This document shows positions 26,894 to 34,701 of a DNA stretch of 64,000 nucleotides, piece by piece. How positions within the stretch are numbered: the stretch's first letter is position 1; each line of letters begins with the position of its first letter. Source of the stretch: Herbiconiux sp. L3-i23 (GTDB taxonomy: Bacteria; Actinomycetota; Actinomycetes; Actinomycetales; Microbacteriaceae); the NCBI RefSeq assembly GCF_023734115.1, contig NZ_AP025737.1, positions 248,001-312,000 of the forward strand. The letters are read 5' to 3'. The notes under the pieces are model-generated. The model saw only the letters and a list, made by a program, of their open reading frames with translations, was not told the DNA's origin and searched no databases. Made by a program: the position numbers and the translations under genes.

Positions 26894-28183
26894 GTGCCGA
26901 CGAGGTCACCGGATCCTCCGCTCCGTCGACCCTCGAAAGCCGCGTCCGCACCAGTGACCTCCGTCGTCCACCCGGGTGATTCGCTCACCCGCTCGACTCG
27001 CATCCTCTACGTCATCGTCCTCGGCGCGCTCGTCGGGCTCGGGCCGTTCACCATCGACCTCTACCTTCCCGCGTTCCCGTCGTTGACGGGTGAGCTGGGG
27101 GTCACCGAGGCGGCGATCCAGCTCACCCTCACCGCGACGACGGTCGGTTTCGCGCTCGGCCAGCTCGTGGTCGGACCGTGGAGCGACCGGGTGGGGCGGC
27201 GCCTGCCGCTGCTCGTCGCGACCGGCCTCCACGTCGCCGCGTCGGTGGGGGCCGCTCTCGCTCCCGAGGTCGTCTCGCTCGGCGCGTTCCGCGTGCTGCA
27301 GGGCATCGGCGCCGCGGGCGGCGGTGTGGTGGCGATGGCGATGGTGCGCGACCTGTTCGGCGGCCGCCCCCTCGTGCGGATGCTGTCGCGGCTGGCGCTC
27401 GTCACCTCGCTCGCTCCGATCGTCGCTCCGCTCATCGGCAGTCAGCTGCTCCGGGTCGTCGATTGGCGCGGGATCTTCATCGTCCTCGCCGTGTACGGCA
27501 TCCTCGTGCTGGTCGTCGCCGGCTTCTCGCTCGGCGAGACCATGCCCGAGTCGCGCGCCCACGACGCCGGGCACTCGACGATCGGCCAGCGGTACCGGGC
27601 GTTGTTCTCCGACAAGGTCTTCATCGGCGTCGCCGTGATCGGCGGCATGCAGTTCTCGGGACTGTTCTCCTACCTCTCGTCCTCGCCGTTCCTGTTCCAA
27701 GAGGTGTTCGGCCTGAGTCCGCAGGAGTACGGGCTGCTGTTCGGCATCAACTCGATCGGCATCCTCGTCGGCAATCAGACGGCGTCACGACTGACCCGGT
27801 GGGTCGGTCCCCAGTGGATCCTCGCCGGCACGACGACCGTGCACATCGTCTCGTCCGCGTTGATCATCCTCTCGGTCGTCGCCGGGTGGGGTTTCATCGG
27901 CGTCGTGATCCCGCTGTTCTTCTTCATCCTCGCCTGCGGTTTCGCCTTCCCCTGCGTGCAGGTGCTCGCCCTCGCCCATCACGGCAAGGAGGCGGGGACC
28001 GCCGCCTCCCTGCTCGGTGCGCTGAACTTCGGACTCGCGGGCGTCATCTCGCCGGTGGTCGGCGCTCTCGGCATCTCGAACGCGATGTCGATGGGCGCGG
28101 TGATGCTGGCGACCGCCGTCGTTGGCACCGCGTCGCTATGGTTCGTGGTGCGACCGAAGACCGTGCCGGCGCTCGAGGACTAG
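26894..28183 (+). CDS. MFS efflux transporter, Bcr/CflA type
   Basis: A 429-residue major facilitator with about 12 membrane segments. The drug-exporter pattern is clear: PFTIDLYLPAFPSL in helix 1, the loop motif GPWSDRVGRRLPLL between helices 2 and 3, and VRDLFGG later, as in Bcr/CflA bicyclomycin and chloramphenicol exporters. The GTG at 26894 gives a 37-residue cytoplasmic N-terminus; a later in-frame start (GTG at about 26951) would give a more usual length. A TAGGCT box 9 bases upstream hints at a nearly leaderless transcript. It converges on and overlaps the stop codon of the antiporter gene. Substrate unknown. Confidence 0.9.
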   Translation: MPTRSPDPPLRRPSKAASAPVTSVVHPGDSLTRSTRILYVIVLGALVGLGPFTIDLYLPAFPSLTGELGVTEAAIQLTLTATTVGFALGQLVVGPWSDRVGRRLPLLVATGLHVAASVGAALAPEVVSLGAFRVLQGIGAAGGGVVAMAMVRDLFGGRPLVRMLSRLALVTSLAPIVAPLIGSQLLRVVDWRGIFIVLAVYGILVLVVAGFSLGETMPESRAHDAGHSTIGQRYRALFSDKVFIGVAVIGGMQFSGLFSYLSSSPFLFQEVFGLSPQEYGLLFGINSIGILVGNQTASRLTRWVGPQWILAGTTTVHIVSSALIILSVVAGWGFIGVVIPLFFFILACGFAFPCVQVLALAHHGKEAGTAASLLGALNFGLAGVISPVVGALGISNAMSMGAVMLATAVVGTASLWFVVRPKTVPALED

Positions 28184-29376
28184 ACCTCGGTCTGGGTGGC
28201 GGGGCGCGCGTCCGAGCGTCGGCGCAGCGACGACTTGAACCACTCGGCGTCCGGCACGCGCGCGAGCACAGGCCCCGCGATCACGGTGATGAGCACGTAC
28301 GCGGTCGCGAGAGGCGCGAGCTGCGGCTCGATGCCGGCGCTCACCGCGAGGCCGGCGATGACGATGGAGAACTCGCCGCGCGCCGTGAGCGTGAATCCGG
28401 CACGCCAACGGCCTGGCACACCGATGCCCGCCCGCTTCGCCGAGAGATAGCCGGTGGCGACCTTCGTCGCGATGGTGACCGCCGCGAGCGCGAGCGCCGG
28501 GATGAGGACGGGCACGATGTCCGCCGGATCCGTCGAGAGCCCGAAGAACACGAAGAAGACCGCGGCGAACAGGTCGCGGATCGGAGTGAGCACCCGCTCC
28601 GCCGAGTGCGCCACCTGACCCGAGAGGGCGATGCCGACGAGGAACGCCCCGACGGCGGTCGACACGTTCGCCTGCTGCGCGATGCCCGCGATCAACAGGG
28701 TGAGGCCGAGGACGCCGAGCAGCAGCGACTCGGGGTGGTTCTCGGCGAAGAGGCGTGAGATCACGCGACCGTGCCGCAGCGCGAGGTAGAGGATGACGAC
28801 CACGACGGCGATCGCGATGGCGAGAGTGGTCGCCCCCGCGACGAGTCCCGCGCCGACGAGCAGGGTCGAGAGCACGGGAAGGTAGAAGGCCATCGCGAGG
28901 TCTTCGATCACGAGCACCGAGAGGATCGTCGGCGTCTCCCGGTTGCCGAGGCGCCCGAGGTCGCCGATCACCTTCGCGATGACTCCGGACGAGGACACCC
29001 AGGTGACGCCCGCGAGTGCGACGGCGGCGACGGGTCCCCAGCCGAGCAGCAGCGCGAACGCGGCTCCGGGAAGCGCGTTGAGCAGCGCGTCGACGAGTCC
29101 GGCGATCCGCGAGCGTCTCAGCGAGTCGACCAGCTCGGTCGCCGTGTACTCGAGGCCGAGCATGGCGAGCAGCAGGATCACGCCGATCTCGCTGCCGACC
29201 TCGAGGAACTCCTCGCTCGCGTCGAGGGGCAGCCAGCCTCCGTGTCCGAAGGCGAGACCGGCGACGAGGTACAGCGGGATCGGTGAGATACCGACCTTGC
29301 CTGCGAGCCGCGCGAGGAGGCTGAGGCCGAGCAGCAGAGCGCCGACCTCGATCAGGAGAAGGGTGGACTCGCTCAC
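28180..29376 (-). CDS. CPA2-family cation:proton antiporter (KhtU/KefB-like)
   Basis: A 398-residue membrane protein of the Na+/H+ exchanger superfamily with roughly 12 helices and no C-terminal TrkA-N domain. Marks include GLAFGHGGW in the early helices, LLLAMLGLEYT, TWVSSSGVIAKV and GEFSIVIAGLA. The separate TrkA-C protein encoded immediately upstream makes this a two-component system like KhtTU, a K+/H+ antiporter regulated by its soluble subunit. The start is GTG at 29376, 31 bases after the subunit gene. Its stop codon overlaps that of the convergent MFS gene. Confidence 0.9.
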   Translation of the reverse strand: MSESTLLLIEVGALLLGLSLLARLAGKVGISPIPLYLVAGLAFGHGGWLPLDASEEFLEVGSEIGVILLLAMLGLEYTATELVDSLRRSRIAGLVDALLNALPGAAFALLLGWGPVAAVALAGVTWVSSSGVIAKVIGDLGRLGNRETPTILSVLVIEDLAMAFYLPVLSTLLVGAGLVAGATTLAIAIAVVVVILYLALRHGRVISRLFAENHPESLLLGVLGLTLLIAGIAQQANVSTAVGAFLVGIALSGQVAHSAERVLTPIRDLFAAVFFVFFGLSTDPADIVPVLIPALALAAVTIATKVATGYLSAKRAGIGVPGRWRAGFTLTARGEFSIVIAGLAVSAGIEPQLAPLATAYVLITVIAGPVLARVPDAEWFKSSLRRRSDARPATQTEV

Positions 29377-29407
29377 TGAGGAATCGACGACGGGGTCGGG
29401 AGGGCGA

Positions 29408-29902
29408 TCAACCGGCGCCGCGCGAAAGGAGCTCGGCGAGCGAGTCGAGACCCTGGCGGGTGCCGACCGCGATCACGGTGTCTCCCGCGTGCAGGGCGGC
29501 GTCGGGCGTGGGCGACGGGATGATGTGCGAGTCGCGCGCGATGGCCACGATCGAGGTGCCGGTGAGTGTGCGGGCGTGAGTGTCTCCGAGCACGCCGCCG
29601 GCGTACGGGGAGCCTGCCGGCAGGGTCAACTGCTCGGTGAACAGGCCGGTCGCCTGATCGCCGATTCCGGTCAGCTGGCTCAGCATCACCGACGCCCCGA
29701 GCACATCGGCGAGCGCGGATGCCTCGTCGTCGGTGAGCTTGACCGACTCGCGGCAGGCGTCGGGGTCGTCGACGTCGAAGAGCGCCAGGTTGCGCTTGCC
29801 GTCGCGGTGGGTGATCACCCCGATGCGCCGGCCGCTCTCGGTCAGCACGTCGTGGCGGGTGCCGATGCCCGGCAGCTCGACCTTCTCGATGCGCACTGTC
29901 AC
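29408..29902 (-). CDS. TrkA-C domain regulatory subunit of the antiporter (KhtT-like)
   Basis: A 164-residue soluble protein: an N-terminal half (about 1-75) with the GTRHDVLTESGRRIGVITHRDG segment, and a C-terminal RCK_C/TrkA-C domain containing TGTSIVAIARD, then PSPTPDAALHAGDTVIAVG. This domain binds nucleotides and gates partner K+ efflux antiporters. It is the first gene of a two-gene operon with the antiporter. It begins at a GTG with no ribosome-binding site but with TACCGT seven bases before it, so the transcript is probably leaderless. Confidence 0.9.
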   Translation of the reverse strand: MTVRIEKVELPGIGTRHDVLTESGRRIGVITHRDGKRNLALFDVDDPDACRESVKLTDDEASALADVLGASVMLSQLTGIGDQATGLFTEQLTLPAGSPYAGGVLGDTHARTLTGTSIVAIARDSHIIPSPTPDAALHAGDTVIAVGTRQGLDSLAELLSRGAG

Positions 29903-29909
29903 GTCCGAA

Positions 29910-29915
29910 ACGGTA
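29910..29915 (-). promoter_or_regulatory. -10 element TACCGT for a leaderless antiporter operon
   Basis: On the minus strand TACCGT ends 7 bases before the GTG start codon of the TrkA-C gene, matching the leaderless pattern seen at other genes here. Confidence 0.45.
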
Positions 29916-29971
29916 GCACCGGGCGGAAGGGGTGAGGCGCCCGACGCTGGTCAGGTGCGGGCCCGCGTCGC

Positions 29972-29977
29972 TAACGT
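29972..29977 (+). promoter_or_regulatory. -10 element TAACGT for a leaderless operon
   Basis: TAACGT ends 6 bases before the ATG at 29984, and no ribosome-binding site is present between them. Confidence 0.5.
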
Positions 29978-29983
29978 CTAGCC

Positions 29984-31258
29984 ATGAGGATCCTTCTGGT
30001 GGGTGCGGGCGGCGTCGGCGATGCGATCGCGAAGATCGCGGCGCGGCGGTCGTTCTTCGAATCGATCGTCGTGAGCGACTACGACATCGCTCGCGCGCAG
30101 CGCACGGTGGACTGGATCGCCGACCGTCACGGCAGCGAGGTCGCCGGCCGGTTCTCGGTCGCGGAGATCGACGCGTCGGACCCCGACGTGGTCGAACGGG
30201 TCGCTCGCGAGAGCCGCGCCACCCATGTCATGAACGCCGTCGAGCCGAAGTTCGTGCCGTCGATCTTCGCCGGCGCACTCGCCGCGGAGGCCGACTACCT
30301 CGACATGGCGATGAGCCTGTCGGAGCCCCACCCGGAGCACCCGTACGAACATACGGGGGTGAAGCTCGGCGACGAGCAGTTCGCGGCCGACGAGCAGTGG
30401 CGGCTCTCGTCGCGGCTCGCCCTCGTCGGCATGGGTGTCGAGCCGGGACTCAGCGACGTCTTCGCCCGCTACGCCGTCGACCACCTGTTCTCCGAGGTCG
30501 ACGAGCTCGGCACCCGGGACGGAGCCAATCTGGTGGTGCGCGACGACGACGGCAACGAGATCTTCGCGCCGTCGTTCAGCATCTGGACCACCATCGAGGA
30601 ATGCCTCAACCCGCCCGTCGTCTGGGAGAAGGACCGGGGCTGGTTCACGACGGCGCCGTTCAGCGAACCGGAGGTGTTCGACTTCCCGGAGGGCATCGGG
30701 CCAGTCGAGTGCGTCAACGTCGAGCACGAAGAGGTGCTGCTGATGCCCCGATTCCTCGACGCGCGACGGGTGACCTTCAAGTACGGTCTCGGCGCCGAGT
30801 TCATCGGCATCCTGAAGACGCTGCACCAGCTGCACCTCGACAAGACCGCGCCGGTGCGGGTGCGGTCGGCGAACGGTCCCGTCGAGGTCGCCCCTCGAGA
30901 CGTCGTCGCGGCGTCGCTGCCGGATCCCGCGACCATCGGTCCGCGGATGACGGGCAAGACCTGTGCGGGGCTGTGGGTCACGGGCACCGGCAAGGACGGG
31001 GCGCCCCGTGAGGTGTACCTCTATCACGTGAGCGACAACGAGTGGACGATGGCCGAGTACGAGAGCCAGTGCGTCGTCTGGCAGACCGCGCTGAACCCCG
31101 TCGTCGCGCTCGAACTGCTCGCGGCCGGAACCTGGTCGGGCACCGGAGTGCGCGGGCCCGAGTCCTTCGACGCGGAGCCCTTCCTCGAGCTCATGGCCCG
31201 TCCGATGGAGGAAGGCGGATACGGGCAGGCCTGGCACCTCCAGGAGCGCTCGGTATGA
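29984..31258 (+). CDS. Saccharopine dehydrogenase family protein
   Basis: A 424-residue NAD(P)-dependent enzyme with an N-terminal Rossmann fold (MRILLVGAGGVGDAI) and the saccharopine-dehydrogenase C-terminal domain (GMGVEPGLSDVFARY, later FKYGLGAEFIGIL). Relatives include carboxynorspermidine synthase and lysine 6-dehydrogenase-like enzymes, which form or break C-N bonds at amino acids. It heads a tight three-gene operon (ATGA overlaps) with a GNAT transferase and an N-acylamino-acid racemase homologue. Together they suggest amino-acid modification or D-amino-acid use. Exact reaction unknown. Confidence 0.88.
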   Translation: MRILLVGAGGVGDAIAKIAARRSFFESIVVSDYDIARAQRTVDWIADRHGSEVAGRFSVAEIDASDPDVVERVARESRATHVMNAVEPKFVPSIFAGALAAEADYLDMAMSLSEPHPEHPYEHTGVKLGDEQFAADEQWRLSSRLALVGMGVEPGLSDVFARYAVDHLFSEVDELGTRDGANLVVRDDDGNEIFAPSFSIWTTIEECLNPPVVWEKDRGWFTTAPFSEPEVFDFPEGIGPVECVNVEHEEVLLMPRFLDARRVTFKYGLGAEFIGILKTLHQLHLDKTAPVRVRSANGPVEVAPRDVVAASLPDPATIGPRMTGKTCAGLWVTGTGKDGAPREVYLYHVSDNEWTMAEYESQCVVWQTALNPVVALELLAAGTWSGTGVRGPESFDAEPFLELMARPMEEGGYGQAWHLQERSV

Positions 31259-32055
31259 CGGACGCCACCGTCGACGCCCCCGTCGACGCCTGGCGGAGCG
31301 TCGACCGGTGGCGCCGACGAACCGGACTCGACGCGGCGCAGGCGCCGACCGAACGGCTCGGGGCGGTCGTCGAGGTGTTCGAGGCGACATGGGGTGTGGG
31401 ACGCTCGCCCGACCGCTCGTTCTTCACCGCCCTGTCGCACGCCGGGAACCCCGTCATCCTCGTCACCGACGGCGATCAGCCGGTCGGCGCCGCCTTCGCG
31501 ATGCTCGGCTGGAACGACGGGCTCCACCTGCACAGCCATATGGCGGCCGTGCTGCCCGGATACCGTGGGCGCGGGGTGGGCGGCCTGATGAAACTCGTCC
31601 AGCGGGCGGATGCGTTGGAGCACGGTATCCGCGAGATCCGGTGGACCTACGATCCGCTGGTGCTGAGGAACGCCCGCTTCAACCTCGGCCGGCTGGGCGC
31701 CCGAGTCGTCGCCTTCCACCGCGACTTCTACGGCCGCCTCGGCGACGCGGTCAGCGGTGACGACGCCAGCGACCGCTTCGAGGTGGCGTGGGAGCTCGAC
31801 TCGCCGCGGGTCCTCGCGGCGCTCGCCGCCGACAGCAGCGCGACGCCGCAGTGGGTGGGCGAGCGACGGCTGGAGCTGACGCCCGACTATCACGCCCTGC
31901 GAGCGGAGGACCCGGCCGAGGCGTCCCGACTGCGCGCCCGGTCGCGACAGGTGATCGAGTCGGCGCTCACCGACGGTCTCCGGCCGGAGACGGATACCGC
32001 GGGGTACGTGTTCGTCGCCGACGAGCCGGGAGCGGAAGACAGGGGGAAGTCATGA
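31255..32055 (+). CDS. GNAT-family N-acyltransferase
   Basis: A 266-residue GNAT protein. The acyl-CoA-binding motif A is LPGYRGRGVGGLMK (about residue 100), followed by IRWTYDPLVLRNARFNLGRLG, which resembles the predicted acetyltransferases of COG3375. It overlaps both neighbours by four bases (ATGA), so all three proteins are made together. In Geobacillus a GNAT succinyltransferase beside N-succinylamino-acid racemase acylates D-amino acids; this gene could play that role here. The acyl donor and acceptor are not readable from sequence. Confidence 0.85.
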   Translation: MTDATVDAPVDAWRSVDRWRRRTGLDAAQAPTERLGAVVEVFEATWGVGRSPDRSFFTALSHAGNPVILVTDGDQPVGAAFAMLGWNDGLHLHSHMAAVLPGYRGRGVGGLMKLVQRADALEHGIREIRWTYDPLVLRNARFNLGRLGARVVAFHRDFYGRLGDAVSGDDASDRFEVAWELDSPRVLAALAADSSATPQWVGERRLELTPDYHALRAEDPAEASRLRARSRQVIESALTDGLRPETDTAGYVFVADEPGAEDRGKS

Positions 32056-33158
32056 TCGTCGAGGCAGTCGAGCTGCACCGGATCGCGATGCCGTTGGTGC
32101 GTCCGTTCGAGACCTCCTTCGGAGTGCAGCACTCCCGGGACGTGCTGCTCGTGCACGTCAGAAGCGACGCGGGCGACGGGTGGGGCGAATGCGTCGCCAT
32201 GGCCGACCCGTTCTACAGCGCCGAGTACGTCGACGGAGCGCAGCAGATCATCGAGCGGTACCTCGCTCCCCGCATCCTGGGCCGGCAGATCACCGCGGCG
32301 GGGTTCGCCGACGCCGTGCACGGTGTCGTCGGTCACCGGATGGCGAAGGCCGCCGTCGAGGCGGCGCTGCTGGACGCCGAACTGCGGGCTGCCGGAGCAT
32401 CGCTCGCGTCGGCGCTCGGAGGGGTGCGCCAACGGGTCGAGTGCGGGGTGTCCGTCGGCATCGCGCCCGACCTCGACACACTGCTCGCCGAGGTCGACGG
32501 CTACCTCGCCGAGGGCTACCGGCGCATCAAGTTGAAGATCAAGCCCGGCTGGGACGTGGACCCCGTCGCGCGGGTGCGGGACCTCGTCGGCGACGGGTTC
32601 CCGCTGCAGGTCGACGCGAACACCGCGTACACGCTCGACGACCTCGCGCAGCTCGCGCGACTCGACGCCTTCGGGCTCCTGCTCATCGAGCAGCCCTTCG
32701 TCGAGGAGGACATCGCGTCGCACGTGGCGCTCGCCGCGGCCATCGACACGCCCGTCTGCCTCGACGAGTCGATCCTCGACGCCCGCATCGCCGCCGACGC
32801 CATCGACCGCGGAGCGACCAGCGTCGTCAACATCAAGGCCGGGCGTGTCGGCGGATACCTCGAGGCCGTCCGGGTGCACGACGTCGCACGCTCGCGCGGC
32901 GTCCCCGTCTGGTGCGGCGGGATGCTCGAGACCGGGATCGGCCGCGCCGCGAACGTCGCCCTGGCGTCACTCCCCGGATTCACCCTGCCGGGCGACACGT
33001 CGGCGAGCAGTCGTTACTTCGCCGAGGACATCACCGAACCGTTCGAACTCGACGACGGCACGCTCCACGTCCCCGACAGGCCGGGAATCGGCGTCACCGT
33101 GCGAACCGATCTCGTCGCCGACTTCGCCAGCCGGCCGGTCGTCACCGTCTCGGCCTAG
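32052..33158 (+). CDS. N-succinylamino-acid racemase / o-succinylbenzoate synthase-like enolase-superfamily enzyme
   Basis: A 368-residue MLE-subgroup enolase-superfamily protein. The catalytic set lies at almost the same numbers as in Amycolatopsis NSAR: K162 and K164 (KLKIK), metal ligands D188 (VDAN), E213 (IEQP) and D238 (LDES), and K262 (NIKAGRVGG). That, and the long WCGGMLETGIGRAAN motif, place it in the NSAR/OSBS subfamily. No other menaquinone genes are adjacent, and a GNAT gene overlaps it, so N-acylamino-acid racemisation fits better than menaquinone synthesis. It could still supply OSBS activity. Its stop codon overlaps the stop of the convergent membrane-protein gene. Confidence 0.87.
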   Translation: MIVEAVELHRIAMPLVRPFETSFGVQHSRDVLLVHVRSDAGDGWGECVAMADPFYSAEYVDGAQQIIERYLAPRILGRQITAAGFADAVHGVVGHRMAKAAVEAALLDAELRAAGASLASALGGVRQRVECGVSVGIAPDLDTLLAEVDGYLAEGYRRIKLKIKPGWDVDPVARVRDLVGDGFPLQVDANTAYTLDDLAQLARLDAFGLLLIEQPFVEEDIASHVALAAAIDTPVCLDESILDARIAADAIDRGATSVVNIKAGRVGGYLEAVRVHDVARSRGVPVWCGGMLETGIGRAANVALASLPGFTLPGDTSASSRYFAEDITEPFELDDGTLHVPDRPGIGVTVRTDLVADFASRPVVTVSA

Positions 33159-33775
33159 ACGGCCGACGTGAGGGCGGCGACCAGAGGGGTCGCCACGACG
33201 AGCAGCGCAGCGGCGCCCGCCGCATAGGTGAGGCTCGGGCGGCGTTCGTACAGGTAGAGGTTCTGCCGATAGCGGTGTCTCAGCTCCGAGCGCGCCATCG
33301 GCTCGGGGATCCGGTCGACGGGCAGTTCGTAGGCGTCGATGGCCGCGGCGATGTTCTTGTCGCCCCAGAACTGGCCTCGAAGTCGCAACCGGGTCCTGCC
33401 ACCGGCGTCGAGGAAGAAGACGTTGGTGAGCGTGTCGAGCGAACGCCCGTTGTAGACCTCGGCGACGCAGATTTTCGCGAGATCCGTCCGTGGGGTGCGC
33501 ACGGTGCGACCGAGGTACCCGAGTTCGATGATCGCGTCGGGAGTGAAGGTGACCCGCGCCGACCGCATCTGCGTGATGCCGACGTAGAGCGCGACGACGA
33601 CGATCACGTTCGTGACGACGACTGTCGGCCAGGTTCCCGACGGGATGGTCAAGAAGTAGAGGGACACGAACGGCGGCAGCAGCGCCAGCAGTGACGAGAG
33701 GTACGCGGTGCCGGCGACCCGCACGAACAGCGGGCGCAGCGACACCGACTCGCCTGCCTTCAACCGAGCGCGCAT
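33155..33775 (-). CDS. Small membrane protein with a PH-like domain, unknown function
   Basis: A 206-residue protein with two membrane helices near the N-terminus (about 22-42 and 50-68), a soluble beta-rich middle (VTFTPDAIIELGYLGRTVRTPRTDL, then LRLRGQFWGDKN) resembling bacterial PH domains, and a C-terminal hydrophobic helix (about 182-206). GGGGGAGGG precedes the ATG. It shows no link to the NSAR operon on the other strand. Family call is tentative. Confidence 0.7.
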   Translation of the reverse strand: MRARLKAGESVSLRPLFVRVAGTAYLSSLLALLPPFVSLYFLTIPSGTWPTVVVTNVIVVVALYVGITQMRSARVTFTPDAIIELGYLGRTVRTPRTDLAKICVAEVYNGRSLDTLTNVFFLDAGGRTRLRLRGQFWGDKNIAAAIDAYELPVDRIPEPMARSELRHRYRQNLYLYERRPSLTYAAGAAALLVVATPLVAALTSAV

Positions 33776-33857
33776 CGCCCTCCCCCTGCCGCGACAGTAC
33801 CGCGGCCCGCACCCGCGGGCTATCCCCTGACCAGGGGCCGACCGCCGGACTGTGCTG

Positions 33858-34285
33858 TGGTCTCGGTGCGCTTCGCTTACTCGACCCGTCTCGATACGCT
33901 CCTCCGTCGCTACTCGACGACCGGGTGAAAGGCCGCTCGTTGAGCGAAGCGATACGAAGGGGCACGGCTCGCATTCCGGTCGTCGAGTAGGGCCGCCAGG
34001 CCCGTATCGAGACGGCTCGGTTAAGCGAGGAACGAGCGCATCGAGAGCAGAGCGCAGATGGTCTCGACGCGCTCCGCTTACTCGACCCGTTTCGATACGC
34101 TCCTTCGTCGCTACTCAACGACCGGGATGGAGTCTGCCCGCCCCGCGAAGCGACACGAAGGACACGAGTCCCAACCCGGTCGTTGAGTAGGCGCGCCAGC
34201 GCCGTATCGAAACGGCTCGAGTAAGCGAGGAACGAGCGCATCGAGAGCACGCCGCTGTGGTCTCGCTGCGCTTCGCTTACTCGAC
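33858..34285. repeat. Palindromic intergenic repeats (GGTCTCG...TACTCGAC type), two copies plus a fragment
   Basis: This stretch has no gene. Two imperfect copies of about 195 bases (33858-34052 and 34059-34250) are followed by the beginning of a third (34258-34285). Each copy is itself a long imperfect inverted repeat: an arm with TACTCGACCCG and CGATACGCTCC is mirrored by CGGTCGT(C/T)GAGTAG and CGTATCGA(G/A)ACGGCTCG. Such elements are common between genes in Microbacteriaceae. The centre of the first copy contains AGGGCCGCCAGGCCCGT (33989-34005), shared with the repeat block near 19 kb. Confidence 0.65.
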
Positions 34286-34298
34286 GGCCGGTATGACA

Positions 34299-34324
34299 GA
34301 AGGCCGCCCCATAGGGCGGCCTTC
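34299..34324. terminator. Strong hairpin with T-rich tail
   Basis: AAGGCCGCCC (34300-34309) pairs with GGGCGGCCTT (34314-34323) over a 4-base loop, plus one outer G-C pair, followed on the plus strand by CGTTCTT. It has the same layout as the terminator of tRNA-Ser 110 bases further on, apparently as part of a duplicated unit. Confidence 0.55.
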
Positions 34325-34397
34325 GTTCTTGCGGAGGATGGGGGACTCCGTCGCGGTCCGCTTCGCGGGACGCTCCTCCCCGAATCCCTGGTCCTCC
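34323..34397 (-). pseudogene. tRNA-Ser 3-prime-end duplicate (tRNA-like remnant)
   Basis: Positions 34323-34345 repeat the 3-prime end of the neighbouring tRNA-Ser and its downstream bases (34434-34457) with a single one-base gap. On the minus strand the unit can close an acceptor-like stem GCGGAGGA / TCCTCCGC across about 66 bases, but there is no recognisable anticodon arm or T-loop. It may be a decayed tRNA copy or an attachment-site scar. Confidence 0.4.
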
Positions 34398-34402
34398 GCA
34401 AC

Positions 34403-34438
34403 AACGACGGCGCCGCCCCGGGGGGCGGCGCCGTCGTT
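34403..34438 (-). terminator. Terminator of tRNA-Ser
   Basis: A 16-bp GC-rich stem (34403-34418 with 34423-34438, loop CGGG) lies just after the tRNA 3-prime end on the minus strand and is followed by GTTGTTG. Confidence 0.7.
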
Positions 34439-34443
34439 CTTTG

Positions 34444-34528
34444 CGGAGGATGGGGGATTCGAACCCCCGAGGGCTTTCACCCAACACGCTTTCCAAGCGT
34501 GCGCCATAGGCCACTAGGCGAATCCTCC
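34444..34528 (-). tRNA. tRNA-Ser (anticodon GGA)
   Basis: On the minus strand an 85-base cloverleaf starts GGAGGATTCGCC and ends with the T-arm GGTTCGAATCC and acceptor ATCCTCC. The anticodon loop TTGGAAA sits on a CACGC/GCGTG stem, giving anticodon GGA, which reads UCC/UCU serine codons. A long variable arm, as required for tRNA-Ser, is present. The 3-prime CCA is not encoded. Confidence 0.95.
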
Positions 34529-34593
34529 GGTCGGATCGGGCGGACATGCCGCGCGAGCCATCAAGCATCCTACCGTGCCGCTAGACTCTTTCG

Positions 34594-34690
34594 TGGCTCC
34601 CCGCGTGGCGCCATCCAGGCCAACTCCCCCAGGGCGGAAACGCAGCAAGGGTAACCGGGCTCTGGCGGGTGCGCGGGGGGTCCTTTCTTT
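34594..34690 (+). ncRNA. ffs: 4.5S-type signal recognition particle RNA
   Basis: The sequence folds into the long SRP hairpin: the 5-prime arm GGCTCCCCGCG pairs with the 3-prime CGCGGGGGGTCC, and the apical Ffh-binding region contains the diagnostic GGCGGAAACGCAGCAAGGG. A -10 box TAGACT (34582-34587) places the start near 34594, and a TTTCTTTT tract ends it. Small bacterial SRP RNA, without Alu domain. Confidence 0.9.
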
Positions 34691-34701
34691 TCCCGCCCCG
34701 A

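Noticed and set aside
32052-33158. Straight annotation of the enolase-superfamily gene as menC
   Set aside because: The NSAR-type residue set, the overlapping GNAT gene and lack of other men genes make a pure menaquinone role unproven. No symbol was given.
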